A stretch of 61,806 nt of DNA from positions 1 through 61,806 of the forward strand of contig JAAWDM010000026.1 of assembly GCA_022793795.1 (NCBI GenBank), in the 5' to 3' direction. Of the stretch, positions 1-8,413 are shown in pieces. Each line of letters opens with the position of its first letter. The first letter of the stretch is position 1. Under the pieces are notes generated by a model that saw only the letters and a program-made list of their open reading frames with translations, was not told where the DNA came from and made no database searches. Made by a program: the position numbers and the translations under genes. The DNA is from Bacillota bacterium. GTDB taxonomy: Bacteria; Bacillota; Clostridia; Peptostreptococcales; Anaerovoracaceae.

Positions 1-850
1 ATTTGGCCTCTCCTGTATCAATGACAATCACATTCTCTGCAAAATCCTCCAAAGCGTACTGCTGGCACACCTTTTCCTTCAGCTTGCTCCGGTTTATCAT
101 ATCCGGTGGCAGAGGAATCACCAGGAAACCGTCCTTAGCCAGCTTTTTTTGCAGCTTCTTGGAAAGGCTCCGCTTCTCCAACTTACAGGAGCCGCTGAAT
201 GCGCCTGGCTTTCCACTTTCTCTAAGGCCCATCATATCATAGCGCCCTGCTCTGGCCGTCAAACTGACCCGCGGCCCAAAGGTCGGACATCTCTGTACAC
301 ACATGGCACAGCCGTGGCCATAAGCCATACAATTACCCATAGGCCCACTGGAACCTGTGGCCTCCACAAACCCATTTGCCTCTATCCATTGGCTCTTCAT
401 CTCCAGCCCCGGCCCGCCGCTTACTACTTTCACTGCAGTCATCTTCTTCGATCCCATAGAATTCGCAGCGGCCGTATCCGGCTCCGATACCTTTACATCT
501 ACCGCCCGGTGCGTCATCATAAGCTTAATCCCCTTTTCCAAAAGGAGTTTCCTCACCGCCGGTTCCACCACCGATGCATCGTAAAAGCTGGCATGGTCAT
601 GTCCAGGAAAATCCACATCTTTATGTACTGCCAGTTCGTCGGTGATTGCAAACAGCTCCTTGGCCCCCATGGCTATATTCTCTTCTGTTGCCGTAAATCT
701 TCCGTTATTTCGCATGATGCCACCGGCATTTCCTGCTCCCAGCAAGAGATCGGTTTTTTCCACCAGCACCACTTCGTCCCCCTGTTTTCTGGCGGCGATG
801 GCTGCAGCACAGCCGGCCCATCCTCCGCCGACGACAACGATTTTATTCAT
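1..850 (-). CDS. FAD-dependent oxidoreductase, N-terminal part (cut by window edge)
   Basis: The first 283 residues are visible; the rest lies beyond base 1. It opens with a dinucleotide-binding fold: MNKIVVVGGGWAGCAAA gives GxGxxG near residues 8-13, and an acidic residue (VLVEK) follows about 20 residues later, as expected for FAD binding. Around residues 178-190 there is a Cys cluster (HGCAMCVQRCP) that might hold an Fe-S cluster or form disulfides. The start ATG at 850 lies 8 bases after the mnmM stop and follows a GGAAT-type ribosome site. The substrate is unknown. Its neighbour, a flavin/[2Fe-2S] electron-transfer protein, suggests a redox pair. The overall type is secure; the subfamily is not (TrmFO/GidA-like and HI0933-like families are alternatives). 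Confidence 0.75.
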   Translation of the reverse strand, partial: MNKIVVVGGGWAGCAAAIAARKQGDEVVLVEKTDLLLGAGNAGGIMRNNGRFTATEENIAMGAKELFAITDELAVHKDVDFPGHDHASFYDASVVEPAVRKLLLEKGIKLMMTHRAVDVKVSEPDTAAANSMGSKKMTAVKVVSGGPGLEMKSQWIEANGFVEATGSSGPMGNCMAYGHGCAMCVQRCPTFGPRVSLTARAGRYDMMGLRESGKPGAFSGSCKLEKRSLSKKLQKKLAKDGFLVIPLPPDMINRSKLKEKVCQQYALEDFAENVIVIDTGEAK

Positions 851-858
851 AAATCCCC

Positions 859-1419
859 TTATTCCTCCTTCTTTTTGGTGATCCAAAGTATTTCCGGCGG
901 CATAGCCGGCTGATTTATCATATCGGTATGAACGCAGTGATACATCTGCGTATCCAGACCTCTGGCCCACTCCAAAATTTTAAGTCTCTCTAAATATCCC
1001 TGACTATGGCCCTGATACATGGTCACAGACAAAAGTCCTGATACATCCAAAAGGTCAAGGGCTGCCTTCAGGGCTTCCATTGTAGTCTCAACCTGGGTGG
1101 TCAGCGACTTATCTCCACCAGGCAGGTAGCCTAAATTGAAGAGGATCACCTTAGGCTTTTCCTTCACATATTTGCCCATATTCTCATGACCATCGCAGAT
1201 TAACTCCACATTATCCGCCCCTGCTTTTTGCAGCTTTTCTCTCGTCATGGATATGGCCTCTTCCTGTATATCGAACCCATAAACCTTAGCAAAATGCTTG
1301 GAAAGCCATAGGGTATCGTTTCCCTTTCCGCAGGTGCCATCCACAGCCACTGCCTCCGAATCGGTATATTGCAAGCACATGGTCAGCGCCAACGCCGCTG
1401 TATCTCTCAGTACATTCAT
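859..1419 (-). CDS. mnmM: tRNA U34 methyltransferase MnmM (YtqB family)
   Basis: A 186-residue class I SAM-dependent methyltransferase. The SAM-binding motif AVDGTCGKGNDTLWL sits near residue 25, and the family signature FNLGYLPGGDK near residue 95. This combination marks the PF06962 'rRNA methylase' family. Its Bacillus member YtqB is known to methylate nm5U34 to mnm5U34 in tRNA wobble positions. The length fits the family (about 190). It lies 38 bases after the [2Fe-2S] protein gene and 8 bases before the FAD oxidoreductase, so it is probably co-transcribed. The function is assigned from the family; the motifs are clear. Confidence 0.82.
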   Translation of the reverse strand: MNVLRDTAALALTMCLQYTDSEAVAVDGTCGKGNDTLWLSKHFAKVYGFDIQEEAISMTREKLQKAGADNVELICDGHENMGKYVKEKPKVILFNLGYLPGGDKSLTTQVETTMEALKAALDLLDVSGLLSVTMYQGHSQGYLERLKILEWARGLDTQMYHCVHTDMINQPAMPPEILWITKKKEE

Positions 1420-1457
1420 ATCGTTCCTCCACTTTTATTTCAGTCGTCCCAATTTCC

Positions 1458-2414
1458 TTATTCTAACACAGCCTCGTGGCATTTGCAAAGCCGGACGGTT
1501 CGCCCCTCTTTATCGGTATAGGAGCAAGCGCCGCAGATGCCTTCCCCGCAGCAGAAGTTGGCTGAGTTTGGTACGACCAGTCTCCCTTTTTCCTCTTCTG
1601 TCAGGTTTTCTCTCAGTTTCTCTGCAAAATATGGGCTTACCAGTACCATCACATTGTATGGCGTTCCCATCCGCAATACGGTTTGTAGCTGCTTTTCTAC
1701 CTTTTCAAAATCTTCCTGATTGTCTAAATTCACTGCTGTATAAGGTTGCCCTATTAAATACTGTTCCACCAATTCCTCTGGCAAACCGTTTTTGTCCAGG
1801 TATAGCTGGCTGGTTTCCATCCCTGGTAATCCCTGGCAAGCGCACAAGTAAGGCGCCAGAGCCGTACCCCTTACGATGGCAAAGGCCTTTTTTTCCGGCT
1901 TTAAGTCTTGACTATGAAGCAAGCCGTTATAAAAAGGCCCTGTCACCTGCCATCTGTCTATACTGGGATCTACTAACCAGGCCGTTTTCGGCCCTGTCAC
2001 CCGTACTAAAAAATCCACTGTTCCTGCAGCCGCATCCGTAGCTAAAACAGAAAGAGGCGTCCGCCAGCCGCGCTCCCCTATCAAAGCATCTGCCATAATA
2101 TAGGCGCCGGGCTTCTGGCACTGGATTGCAAATCCAGCGCCGCCTTCTAAACAGATTACCGCCAAATCATCTCCAAAGGACTGACGAGCCTTAATCCTTA
2201 TTTCTACAGATTTTGCAAGGGGCGCTGCCTCTTTTCCATTCTGCATGTACTCTGTATATGGACAGACCCCCTGCCACCCAACGGTTTCATCACAGCTGCA
2301 GACGCCAGTCTTTTCCATGGTACACGTATAACACTGGCCAGCAGCCATCAAATGGCAAGGGCACCGCTGAGAGCCTCGGTCAGCGCAGATATAATGTAAC
2401 CTTTCTTCTTTCAA
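1458..2414 (-). CDS. PyrK-like flavin/[2Fe-2S] electron-transfer protein with extra N-terminal Cys motif
   Basis: A 318-residue protein. The C-terminus carries CCGEGICGACSY followed by LCKCH, matching the [2Fe-2S] site (CxxxxCxxC...C) of dihydroorotate dehydrogenase electron-transfer subunits. The middle resembles the FAD/NAD reductase domain of that family but is divergent. The first 50 residues add a Cys-rich segment (CPCH...CYTC...CSC), not standard in PyrK, which could bind a second metal centre. No pyrD is adjacent, so a role in pyrimidine synthesis is unlikely. It more probably passes electrons to or from the FAD oxidoreductase two genes downstream. Its ATG overlaps the stop of the D,D-carboxypeptidase gene by 4 bases, which implies translational coupling. 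Confidence 0.65.
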   Translation of the reverse strand: MKEERLHYICADRGSQRCPCHLMAAGQCYTCTMEKTGVCSCDETVGWQGVCPYTEYMQNGKEAAPLAKSVEIRIKARQSFGDDLAVICLEGGAGFAIQCQKPGAYIMADALIGERGWRTPLSVLATDAAAGTVDFLVRVTGPKTAWLVDPSIDRWQVTGPFYNGLLHSQDLKPEKKAFAIVRGTALAPYLCACQGLPGMETSQLYLDKNGLPEELVEQYLIGQPYTAVNLDNQEDFEKVEKQLQTVLRMGTPYNVMVLVSPYFAEKLRENLTEEEKGRLVVPNSANFCCGEGICGACSYTDKEGRTVRLCKCHEAVLE

Positions 2415-3427
2415 ATTCCTGCCTCCTCTTTTAAGAGTTCAAATCCAAAATCCATCAGCCCATAAGCATCCTGGAACCAGTTGGAATCCCGCAATACCAC
2501 TGCGATTAGTTCCAATTCGCCTCGTTTTGCAGAGGCTACCAAGGTTCTTCCCGACGCTTTGGTAAAGCCAATCTTAATCCCGTTTCCTCCTTCATACTGA
2601 AACACCGTCTTATTCTTATTGACAAAGGAGCGAGGAGAAGATTTTTTATCCTCCGACCCCTCCGTCTCTGCTTCCTCTTCCTCTGTAGCACTGCTCCATT
2701 TCTTTGCTGCAACGATTTCTCTGAAATTCTCGTCTTTCATGGCCTCTTTGGCAATGATAGCCAAGTCCCTGGCCGTGGTATAATGTTCCTTATCAAAAAG
2801 TCCGTTGGGATTGGTAAAATGGGTATTGGTGCAGCCCAGTTCCTTGGCTTTTTCGTTCATCATGTCAATAAAGTTTTCCTGGGCGCCTCCAATACATGCT
2901 GCAAGAGCCACGGCGCTATCGTTTCCCGATTGAAGCATAAGACCATAAAGGAGTTCCTCCAATGTAACCCGTTCCCCTTTTTTTAAATATAGGGATGAGC
3001 CTTCTACCCCTTGGGCTTCTGCTGGTACAATGATTTCACTGTCAAGGGGCAGGTGAAGTTCCTTGCAGGTTTCTAAAGTGACCAAGGCTGTCATGATTTT
3101 AGTGGTACTGGCCGGATATAGTTTTTCGTCGGCGTTGCTTTCATAGAGCACCATTCCGTCTGCTGCGTTAATTAAAATAGCGCCAGAGGCCGAAATAGCC
3201 GGCGCATGGGCTGCTGCTTCCGTCTCCTCCTCACTGATGTCCTCTTCCGCCTCTGCCTCAGGCCCACTTACCATTTCCATTAGCTTCCCAGGCAGTCCCA
3301 GCAGTGATGAGGGCAGTTCTAGCACAGCTACCGTGATTCCAAGTCCAAAAGCTATGAGCGCCAACACCATAACCCATCGTTTTCCTAATTGGGGCCTCTT
3401 CTGTTTCGTTTCACCTTTTTTCTCCAT
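2411..3427 (-). CDS. D-alanyl-D-alanine carboxypeptidase (peptidase S11)
   Basis: A 338-residue penicillin-binding carboxypeptidase that trims the last D-Ala from peptidoglycan stem peptides. A single membrane segment at about residues 18-38 is followed by an acidic linker (about 57-72) and the catalytic domain. Visible motifs are Ser107-x-x-Lys110 (STTK), Ser167-Gly-Asn, and the third motif near residue 290 in the form KIGFTKASG, where most family members have KTG. A Glu-rich insert around residues 245-262 interrupts the domain. The signal-anchor-like N-terminus puts the active domain outside the cell. It could be DacF-like (sporulation) or vegetative. The start is supported by GGAGAG six bases upstream. 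Confidence 0.88.
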   Translation of the reverse strand: MEKKGETKQKRPQLGKRWVMVLALIAFGLGITVAVLELPSSLLGLPGKLMEMVSGPEAEAEEDISEEETEAAAHAPAISASGAILINAADGMVLYESNADEKLYPASTTKIMTALVTLETCKELHLPLDSEIIVPAEAQGVEGSSLYLKKGERVTLEELLYGLMLQSGNDSAVALAACIGGAQENFIDMMNEKAKELGCTNTHFTNPNGLFDKEHYTTARDLAIIAKEAMKDENFREIVAAKKWSSATEEEEAETEGSEDKKSSPRSFVNKNKTVFQYEGGNGIKIGFTKASGRTLVASAKRGELELIAVVLRDSNWFQDAYGLMDFGFELLKEEAGI

Positions 3428-3560
3428 TTTTACTCTCCATCATCAATTACTCCCATAAGCATTTTACGGCGCTTTATCCGTTATATGACACGTTTATGGC
3501 TCCTTTAAAATAGAAATTTTCCATGGGGTAACCGTGCAATGTGATGATTGCGTGAAGAAA

Positions 3561-3649
3561 TTCGATATTTTGTCTATATTTAAGATAGGATATCGAAATT
3601 ACAATGAGATTTTTGATATTTTATTTTTGCGATAAAAATATCAAAAATC
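3561..3649. repeat. Two AT-rich inverted repeats, including one TTCGATAT palindrome module
   Basis: TTCGATAT at 3561-3568 pairs with ATATCGAA at 3590-3597, preceded by TGAAGAAA. A second, perfect 15-bp inverted repeat (3608-3622 with 3635-3649, core TTTTTGATATTTT) follows. The first belongs to a family also found near 25030, 25245, 42840 and 60917. They lie between scpB and the D,D-carboxypeptidase gene. The function is unknown. Confidence 0.7.
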
Positions 3650-3653
3650 AGAC

Positions 3654-3683
3654 AGGGGACTGTCGCTTGTGCAACAGTCCCCT
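3654..3683 (-). terminator. Hairpin downstream of scpB, possible terminator
   Basis: A perfect 10-bp stem (AGGGGACTGT / ACAGTCCCCT) with a 10-base loop lies 25 bases after the scpB stop. On the minus strand it is followed by TGTCTGATTTTTG, a weak U-tract. It may end the J-like to scpB operon. The GGGGACTGT palindrome also resembles dispersed REP-like sequences seen in other bacteria. Confidence 0.5.
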
Positions 3684-3707
3684 TCCGTTCATTCATACAG
3701 AAACATC

Positions 3708-4331
3708 TTACAATTCAATTTTCATTTGCCCTTCCATCTGGCCATCCAGTTCTCCGCCGGCCATATGATCTGCGTCAGTCTCGCTGTCGCCGTCGCCCTC
3801 CAAGCCCAAAACGCTTTCGATATCCTCGATAGGCGGCAGGTCCTTAATAGACGAAAATCCAAAGTTTCTCAAAAAAGTATCCGTCGTTCCGTACAGAATC
3901 GGACGTCCTACGGCATCGGAACGTCCAACTTCCTGCACCAATTCCTTCTTAGCCAGGCCATCCATCACCCTATCGCACTTGATGCCGCGGATGGCCTCCA
4001 CCTCTCCTTTGGTGACCGGCTGCTTATAAGCCACAATAGCAAGCACCTCCAAAGCCGATTGGGACAGACGGCGGGTTTTCACTGGCGTGCACAGCCTCTC
4101 GATGTAATCGCCGTTTTCCTCCCTGGTGACGAATTGAAAGGCTTTATTCACTTCGCGAATGACGATTCCCCGTCCTTCCTGAGCATACTCCTCCTGCAAC
4201 TCCTTAAAGCACGCATATGCCTCCTGCTTGCTGATATTCATCACATCAGCCGCTGCTTTTACCTCTAACGGCTCGCCCCACACAAACATCATGGATTCAA
4301 GGGCTGATTTTGTCATCTTTTTACTGGACAT
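3708..4331 (-). CDS. scpB: Segregation and condensation protein B
   Basis: A 207-residue ScpB, the winged-helix partner of ScpA in the SMC-ScpAB condensin complex, which compacts and segregates the chromosome. Typical features are the N-terminal ESMMFVWGEPL helix and the second winged helix with QSALEVLAIVAYKQPVTKGEVEAIRG followed by VGRPILYGTT near residues 90-150 (given here only as landmarks). The tail past residue 175 is acidic and low in complexity. The ATG at 4331 has AAGGAGG upstream and overlaps the end of scpA by 11 bases, the usual pairing of these two genes. Confidence 0.95.
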   Translation of the reverse strand: MSSKKMTKSALESMMFVWGEPLEVKAAADVMNISKQEAYACFKELQEEYAQEGRGIVIREVNKAFQFVTREENGDYIERLCTPVKTRRLSQSALEVLAIVAYKQPVTKGEVEAIRGIKCDRVMDGLAKKELVQEVGRSDAVGRPILYGTTDTFLRNFGFSSIKDLPPIEDIESVLGLEGDGDSETDADHMAGGELDGQMEGQMKIEL

Positions 4332-5127
4332 GCTGTACCTCCTTGTCTCCCATCACGCCGACGCCGTCATCAGATACAACCTGACCATAGACGTTTTCTC
4401 CTGCCGACACCTGAATATCCCCATATGTGGACTGCTGCTCCACTGTCACAATCCGGTTCCGCGCCATCTCCAGCATGGACATAAAGGTAACTACCACATC
4501 ATAGCGATCCTTCTTATTGACGATAAACTCTTTGAAATTAAAGACTTGTCCCAAATTCTTGCGAACCAGAGACGCAATCCGTGAAATTCGCTCCTCCATT
4601 CGCGCTCGCTCCCTCTCCATCCGGGAATAATGGCGACGCACCGATTCCACACGCTGTTTTCTCTGTAAGAACATATGAAAGGCTGCTGCAAACTGTTTCA
4701 AGTCCAGGCTCAAATACTCGTCCGGTTCCTGTAAATAATTAGAAATATCCTCCTGAGGCTTCTCAAAAATCTTGCTGCATCTGTTCTCCTGATCCTGCAA
4801 AATCTCTGCAGCCCGCTTAAACTTTTTATATTCCAAAAGTCTGGCCACCAACTCGCTTCTTGGGTCCTCTTCTACCACAGCGCCCCCTTCTATGGCGGCT
4901 CTTGGCAAAATCATCTTAGACTTGATTTCAATCAATGCAGAAGCCAGCACCATAAATTCTGAAGCCACATAGATGTCCATCTCCTGCATGGTCTGGATAT
5001 ATGCTAAATATTGACTGGTAATTTGGCTGATTTTAATATCATAAATACTCATCTGGGCGTTTTCAATAAGATAAACCAGCAAATCGAAAGGCCCTTCAAA
5101 AGATTGTAATCTAACTTTATAACTCAT
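4321..5127 (-). CDS. scpA: Segregation and condensation protein A
   Basis: A 268-residue ScpA, the kleisin subunit bridging SMC heads in the condensin complex. The N-terminal family motif SFEGPFDLLVYLIENAQM at residues 9-26 is diagnostic. Helices with KMILPRA (residues about 72-78) follow, and the C-terminal winged helix lies at about 195-250. The length is normal. The gene overlaps the EamA gene before it and scpB after it by 11 bases each. Chromosome-segregation genes are therefore embedded in an operon that also holds methionine-salvage and transport genes, with expression probably driven from upstream of the J-like gene. Confidence 0.95.
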   Translation of the reverse strand: MSYKVRLQSFEGPFDLLVYLIENAQMSIYDIKISQITSQYLAYIQTMQEMDIYVASEFMVLASALIEIKSKMILPRAAIEGGAVVEEDPRSELVARLLEYKKFKRAAEILQDQENRCSKIFEKPQEDISNYLQEPDEYLSLDLKQFAAAFHMFLQRKQRVESVRRHYSRMERERARMEERISRIASLVRKNLGQVFNFKEFIVNKKDRYDVVVTFMSMLEMARNRIVTVEQQSTYGDIQVSAGENVYGQVVSDDGVGVMGDKEVQHVQ

Positions 5128-6055
5128 TCCCGCTTATTCCCTTTTCTATGCTTTCCTGATAATTATAGTACAACAGCGCGCCTACCACCACAACGCAGCC
5201 CAATATCTCATAGCCCGACGGAATCTGCCCCAAGCAGACCACTGCCACCAAAGTGGAAAACACCGGGTCTCCCGCCTCCAGGGTAGACACATAGAGAGAA
5301 CTGACATGGCCAATACACATATTAAACATGGCGTGGCTGCCAATCTGACAGATAAAAGTCATGAGCACAATATACAGATAATCCTGGGCCGTATATCCTA
5401 TCACAGCAGTTCCTGTGGCCAGGGCTCCCGCCACAAAGCAGACCCAACAGCCGAAAAAGACGATGAGCACATAGATATTGCCCTCCACTCTCTTTCGCAC
5501 TTCATCGCCCACTGCAAAATATAGACCCATGAACACCGATGCCATCAGCGCCAGGAAATTCCCTTCCATGGTTCCACTCTCCGCCGCCGAATAACCGGCT
5601 CCCGCGATAACAGCGCTGCCTACCAAAGCCACAATGATGGCCAGTATGGACTTCATCCCTACCCGCCGCTTAAAAAGCGCCACCGTTACCAGCAGCACCA
5701 CAAGGGGATGTAATGAGGCTAGCACCGCGCCGCTGGCCACATTGGTCAACTTCACCGCGCTAAACCAGCTAAAGAAATGACCGAACAAAAAAACGCCAGA
5801 CAGCAGGCTCAGCGCCAAATCCCGCCTGCTAACCGCCTTCAGCTTTTCCCGCTGGACCTTACTTTTTAAAATAGGGATGGCAAAAAAGGGAAGCGCCAAG
5901 GTCAGCCGCCAAAAGCCAATGGCCACGGACGGCGCAGCCGTCATGGCGCTAAGCGAGCCGGAGGTGGCGCCGCAAAGCACCGCCACCACCGTGGCGATAC
6001 GGGCATGTCTTGCAATAAATCCCTTTTCTTTTCTGCACTCTTGGTCTTGCAACAC
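5117..6055 (-). CDS. EamA/DMT-family transporter
   Basis: A drug/metabolite transporter of about 312 residues with ten predicted membrane helices in two homologous halves. The family's internal repeat shows in segments such as ASGAVLASLHPLVVLLVT (first half) and SLYVSTLEAGDPVFSTLVA (second half). The substrate cannot be deduced. The reading frame is open further upstream to a TTG at 6082, but GGAGAG sits six bases before the GTG at 6055, so I place the start there, 16 bases after the mtnA stop. It overlaps scpA by 11 bases. Position next to mtnA allows, but does not prove, a role with a methionine-related metabolite. Confidence 0.85.
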   Translation of the reverse strand: MLQDQECRKEKGFIARHARIATVVAVLCGATSGSLSAMTAAPSVAIGFWRLTLALPFFAIPILKSKVQREKLKAVSRRDLALSLLSGVFLFGHFFSWFSAVKLTNVASGAVLASLHPLVVLLVTVALFKRRVGMKSILAIIVALVGSAVIAGAGYSAAESGTMEGNFLALMASVFMGLYFAVGDEVRKRVEGNIYVLIVFFGCWVCFVAGALATGTAVIGYTAQDYLYIVLMTFICQIGSHAMFNMCIGHVSSLYVSTLEAGDPVFSTLVAVVCLGQIPSGYEILGCVVVVGALLYYNYQESIEKGISGNEL

Positions 6056-6071
6056 CTTCACCTCTCCATTC

Positions 6072-7289
6072 CTATTTCTCAAACAACTTCTTCAGATTCG
6101 CATCATAAGGCGGTCTTACGATTCCCTTTTCTGTTATGACCGCCGTAATATAACTGTGGTCAGTCACATCAAAAGCCGGATTGTAGGTTTTAACACCAGA
6201 TGGAGCCATATCCCTCTCATACCACATCTGATAGATTTCCTCTCCCTTTCGTTCCTCGATGACGATATCATCTCCCGTAGCTGTACCAAGATCAATGGTG
6301 GACGTAGGTACAAACATGTAGAAGGGAATTCCGTATTCCTTTGCCAAAATCGCCACGCCGGAAGTGCCGATTTTGTTGGCGCCATCGCCATTGGCCGCCA
6401 TCCGGTCGCAGCCTACCACCACCGCGTCAATCCACCCTTTTTTCATTACGATGGAAGCCATATTATCACAGATTAAGGTCACGTCTACGCCAGCCCGCTT
6501 TAGCTCCCAAGCAGTCAGCCTTGCTCCTTGCAGAAGGGGTCTGGTTTCATCAGCAAACACATGAAAGTCATAGCCCTGCTGCTGTCCCAGATGAATGGGC
6601 GCTAAGCAGGTACCATACTTGGCTGTAGCAATGGTTCCCGCATTACAGTGGGTCAAAATTCCCATACCAGGTTTTAACAGACCCAGCCCGTATTCGCCCA
6701 TGGCCCGGCAAGCCAACTCATCATCTATACGAATATTCTCCGCTTCATTTAAAAGATGCTGGCAGCAAGCAAAAACCAGAGTCAGCTTCGACTCTTCTTC
6801 TACCTGTTGCTGCTCATCCATCCTTCCTGTGACCTGCGCCCATTCAGCGTCTATTTCAGCTTGCACAAAAAATGACTTTGCTGCCTTCATCATTCGGTTC
6901 AAGGCCCAGGATAGATTGACTGCTGTGGGACGAGCGCTGACCAGATAGTCGGCGGCTCTTTGCAGTCTTTCCATAAACCTATCGACGAGAAGCAGGTCCT
7001 CCTGCCTTTCCGCCAACTTCTGTATCATCAGCTCCCGTTCAAACTCTCTAGCCAGATTCCGTCCAACCACATAGAGTCCATAAGCCGCCGCCACACCGAT
7101 GGCCGGCGCTCCCCGCACCTTTAGCTGATAGATGGCATCCCACACATCCTCCTTGGTCTCCATCTCTATGTATACCTCTTCACCAGGTAGTTTCGTCTGG
7201 TCTAAAATCAGCAGCGTGTCTGTTTCTTTTATGAACCGTACCGGCGTCACATCAAAGGCATCGCAGTTTTTTTCAACAAATTCTTCCAT
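6072..7289 (-). CDS. mtnA: S-methyl-5-thioribose-1-phosphate isomerase
   Basis: MtnA converts methylthioribose-1-phosphate to the ribulose form in methionine salvage. The signatures are clear: KVRGAPAIG near residue 60, TAVNLSWAL near 122, the HCNAGTIATAKYGT segment carrying the catalytic Cys near 232, and VGCDRMAANGDGANKIGT with the catalytic Asp near 305. At 405 residues it is some 50 longer than most MtnA proteins. The extra sequence is a polar stretch around residues 140-180 (with EQQQVEEE) between the N-terminal and catalytic parts. No other methionine-salvage gene is nearby. Its start overlaps the stop of the J-like gene. Confidence 0.93.
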   Translation of the reverse strand: MEEFVEKNCDAFDVTPVRFIKETDTLLILDQTKLPGEEVYIEMETKEDVWDAIYQLKVRGAPAIGVAAAYGLYVVGRNLAREFERELMIQKLAERQEDLLLVDRFMERLQRAADYLVSARPTAVNLSWALNRMMKAAKSFFVQAEIDAEWAQVTGRMDEQQQVEEESKLTLVFACCQHLLNEAENIRIDDELACRAMGEYGLGLLKPGMGILTHCNAGTIATAKYGTCLAPIHLGQQQGYDFHVFADETRPLLQGARLTAWELKRAGVDVTLICDNMASIVMKKGWIDAVVVGCDRMAANGDGANKIGTSGVAILAKEYGIPFYMFVPTSTIDLGTATGDDIVIEERKGEEIYQMWYERDMAPSGVKTYNPAFDVTDHSYITAVITEKGIVRPPYDANLKKLFEK

Positions 7290-8296
7290 TACAATAAATC
7301 CTCTGTCTGCCGCTCTGCCACATCCCGCAGGAAGTAAAGATAATCGGCATAATTTAATATGACTTCATCGTTATATAAATTGGTTGCGCCAGCCACCTCC
7401 TCAAAATCCGGCGGATACATGATACTGGCAATTTGCTGCGCATTGAAGTAATCATCGTTTTCCCAATAAGCATCTGCATCTCCAGTTATGTAAGCGACCG
7501 CATCCCCATTGTTATATAGGCCCAAACCATAGGCCAAATCCGTCATAGCGCCCCAAAGCTGATTATAGGTATCGCTGTCCATAAACACATCCCATTCCAC
7601 CTGATCCTGGTATTCCTCTCTTGTGGAAAGATCCAGTCCCTCATCATAGTCATAGCTTCCAGGCATAGAATAAATTTCCTCTATTCGGTTCACTGTATCC
7701 TGGTCTAACTCTGATTCATCTGTATTATATGAAATGTCCCAATGTATACCATCGTCAGTCAGTTCTTCAAACAGGGCTGTACAGCCGGTCACCAGACCAG
7801 AAATCACATTGACTGCAACGATGACGATAATAAAGATGACGATAGGATTTTTTATCTTTCTATCCCGCTCCCCCTTTGCCTGTTTCTCATGTGGGGCATA
7901 ATAGGTCTTTTTCCCTTCTGGTTTTATCTTCCGAAATACCGAATCCTCTTCATCATCCATCGATTCCCCGAGGGAGGAAAAAAACGTTCCTGCTTTTTTC
8001 CAAGCCTTCTGCGCGCTTTTCTTCGCTTCTTCTATGGTATCTTCTCCGCCATCCAAAGCGTCCTTCCACTTTTCAAAGCGAGCTTCCTTCTGGGCTTTGG
8101 TAGCAGGCGCCGACCGGCCGGTAAGGACGCTATAAGCATGACGAACCTCTCCCAGCTTTTTCTCCACGTATTCGGGGTCGTCGGCATAATCCTCACTCTT
8201 CAGTTTCCTGCACTTTTCGCTGTAAGCTGCCTTTATCTGCTCTTGGCTGGCCCCATCTCTAAGGCCCAATACTCTGTAGTAATATCCCTTATTCAT
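7289..8296 (-). CDS. Membrane protein with degenerate J-like domain (no HPD)
   Basis: A 335-residue protein. Residues 4-60 look like a DnaJ J-domain (YYRVLGLRDGASQEQIKAAY, then a helix ending in HAYSVLTG). However, the His-Pro-Asp tripeptide that activates DnaK ATPase is missing; the loop reads SEDYADDP. One membrane helix lies near residues 148-170, followed by an acidic domain of about 165 residues, probably outside or lumen-like, with no motif I recognise. It is likely a structural or adaptor protein rather than an Hsp70 co-chaperone. It heads the operon with mtnA, EamA, scpA and scpB, and its ATG has GGAGATTG upstream. Confidence 0.7.
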   Translation of the reverse strand: MNKGYYYRVLGLRDGASQEQIKAAYSEKCRKLKSEDYADDPEYVEKKLGEVRHAYSVLTGRSAPATKAQKEARFEKWKDALDGGEDTIEEAKKSAQKAWKKAGTFFSSLGESMDDEEDSVFRKIKPEGKKTYYAPHEKQAKGERDRKIKNPIVIFIIVIVAVNVISGLVTGCTALFEELTDDGIHWDISYNTDESELDQDTVNRIEEIYSMPGSYDYDEGLDLSTREEYQDQVEWDVFMDSDTYNQLWGAMTDLAYGLGLYNNGDAVAYITGDADAYWENDDYFNAQQIASIMYPPDFEEVAGATNLYNDEVILNYADYLYFLRDVAERQTEDLL

Positions 8297-8357
8297 TTAC
8301 AATCTCCGTTTATCAATCTCCAACGCTGTCCTTGCGTCAATGTTGGCGCGCAGGCCT

Positions 8358-8386
8358 ATGGATTCATTGTAGCATAAATTGATGAA
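8358..8386 (-). promoter_or_regulatory. Candidate sigma-A promoter for the J-like to scpB operon
   Basis: On the minus strand TGGCAA is followed after 17 bases by TACAAT, about 60-70 bases upstream of the J-like gene start. The -10 is good and the -35 only fair. It is the only promoter-like match I found before the five overlapping genes. Confidence 0.4.
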
Positions 8387-8413
8387 TATTGCCACGGGTT
8401 TGTTATCGCATTT

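Noticed and set aside
149..913. Long plus-strand ORF of 254 residues
   Set aside because: It is the reverse-strand shadow of the FAD oxidoreductase gene, which has recognisable motifs and a proper start; the plus-frame product is rich in His, Ser and Arg with no motif.
1298..2041. Plus-strand ORF of 247 residues
   Set aside because: Shadow of mnmM and the PyrK-like gene; no ribosome site or family features.
3561..3597. TTCGATAT palindromes as Spo0A boxes
   Set aside because: Spo0A boxes read TTGTCGAA or TTTGTCRAA; the repeats lack the TGTC core, so a different factor or function is needed.
7289..8296. DnaJ-type co-chaperone
   Set aside because: The HPD tripeptide needed to stimulate DnaK is absent, and no zinc-finger or C-terminal DnaJ domain follows.
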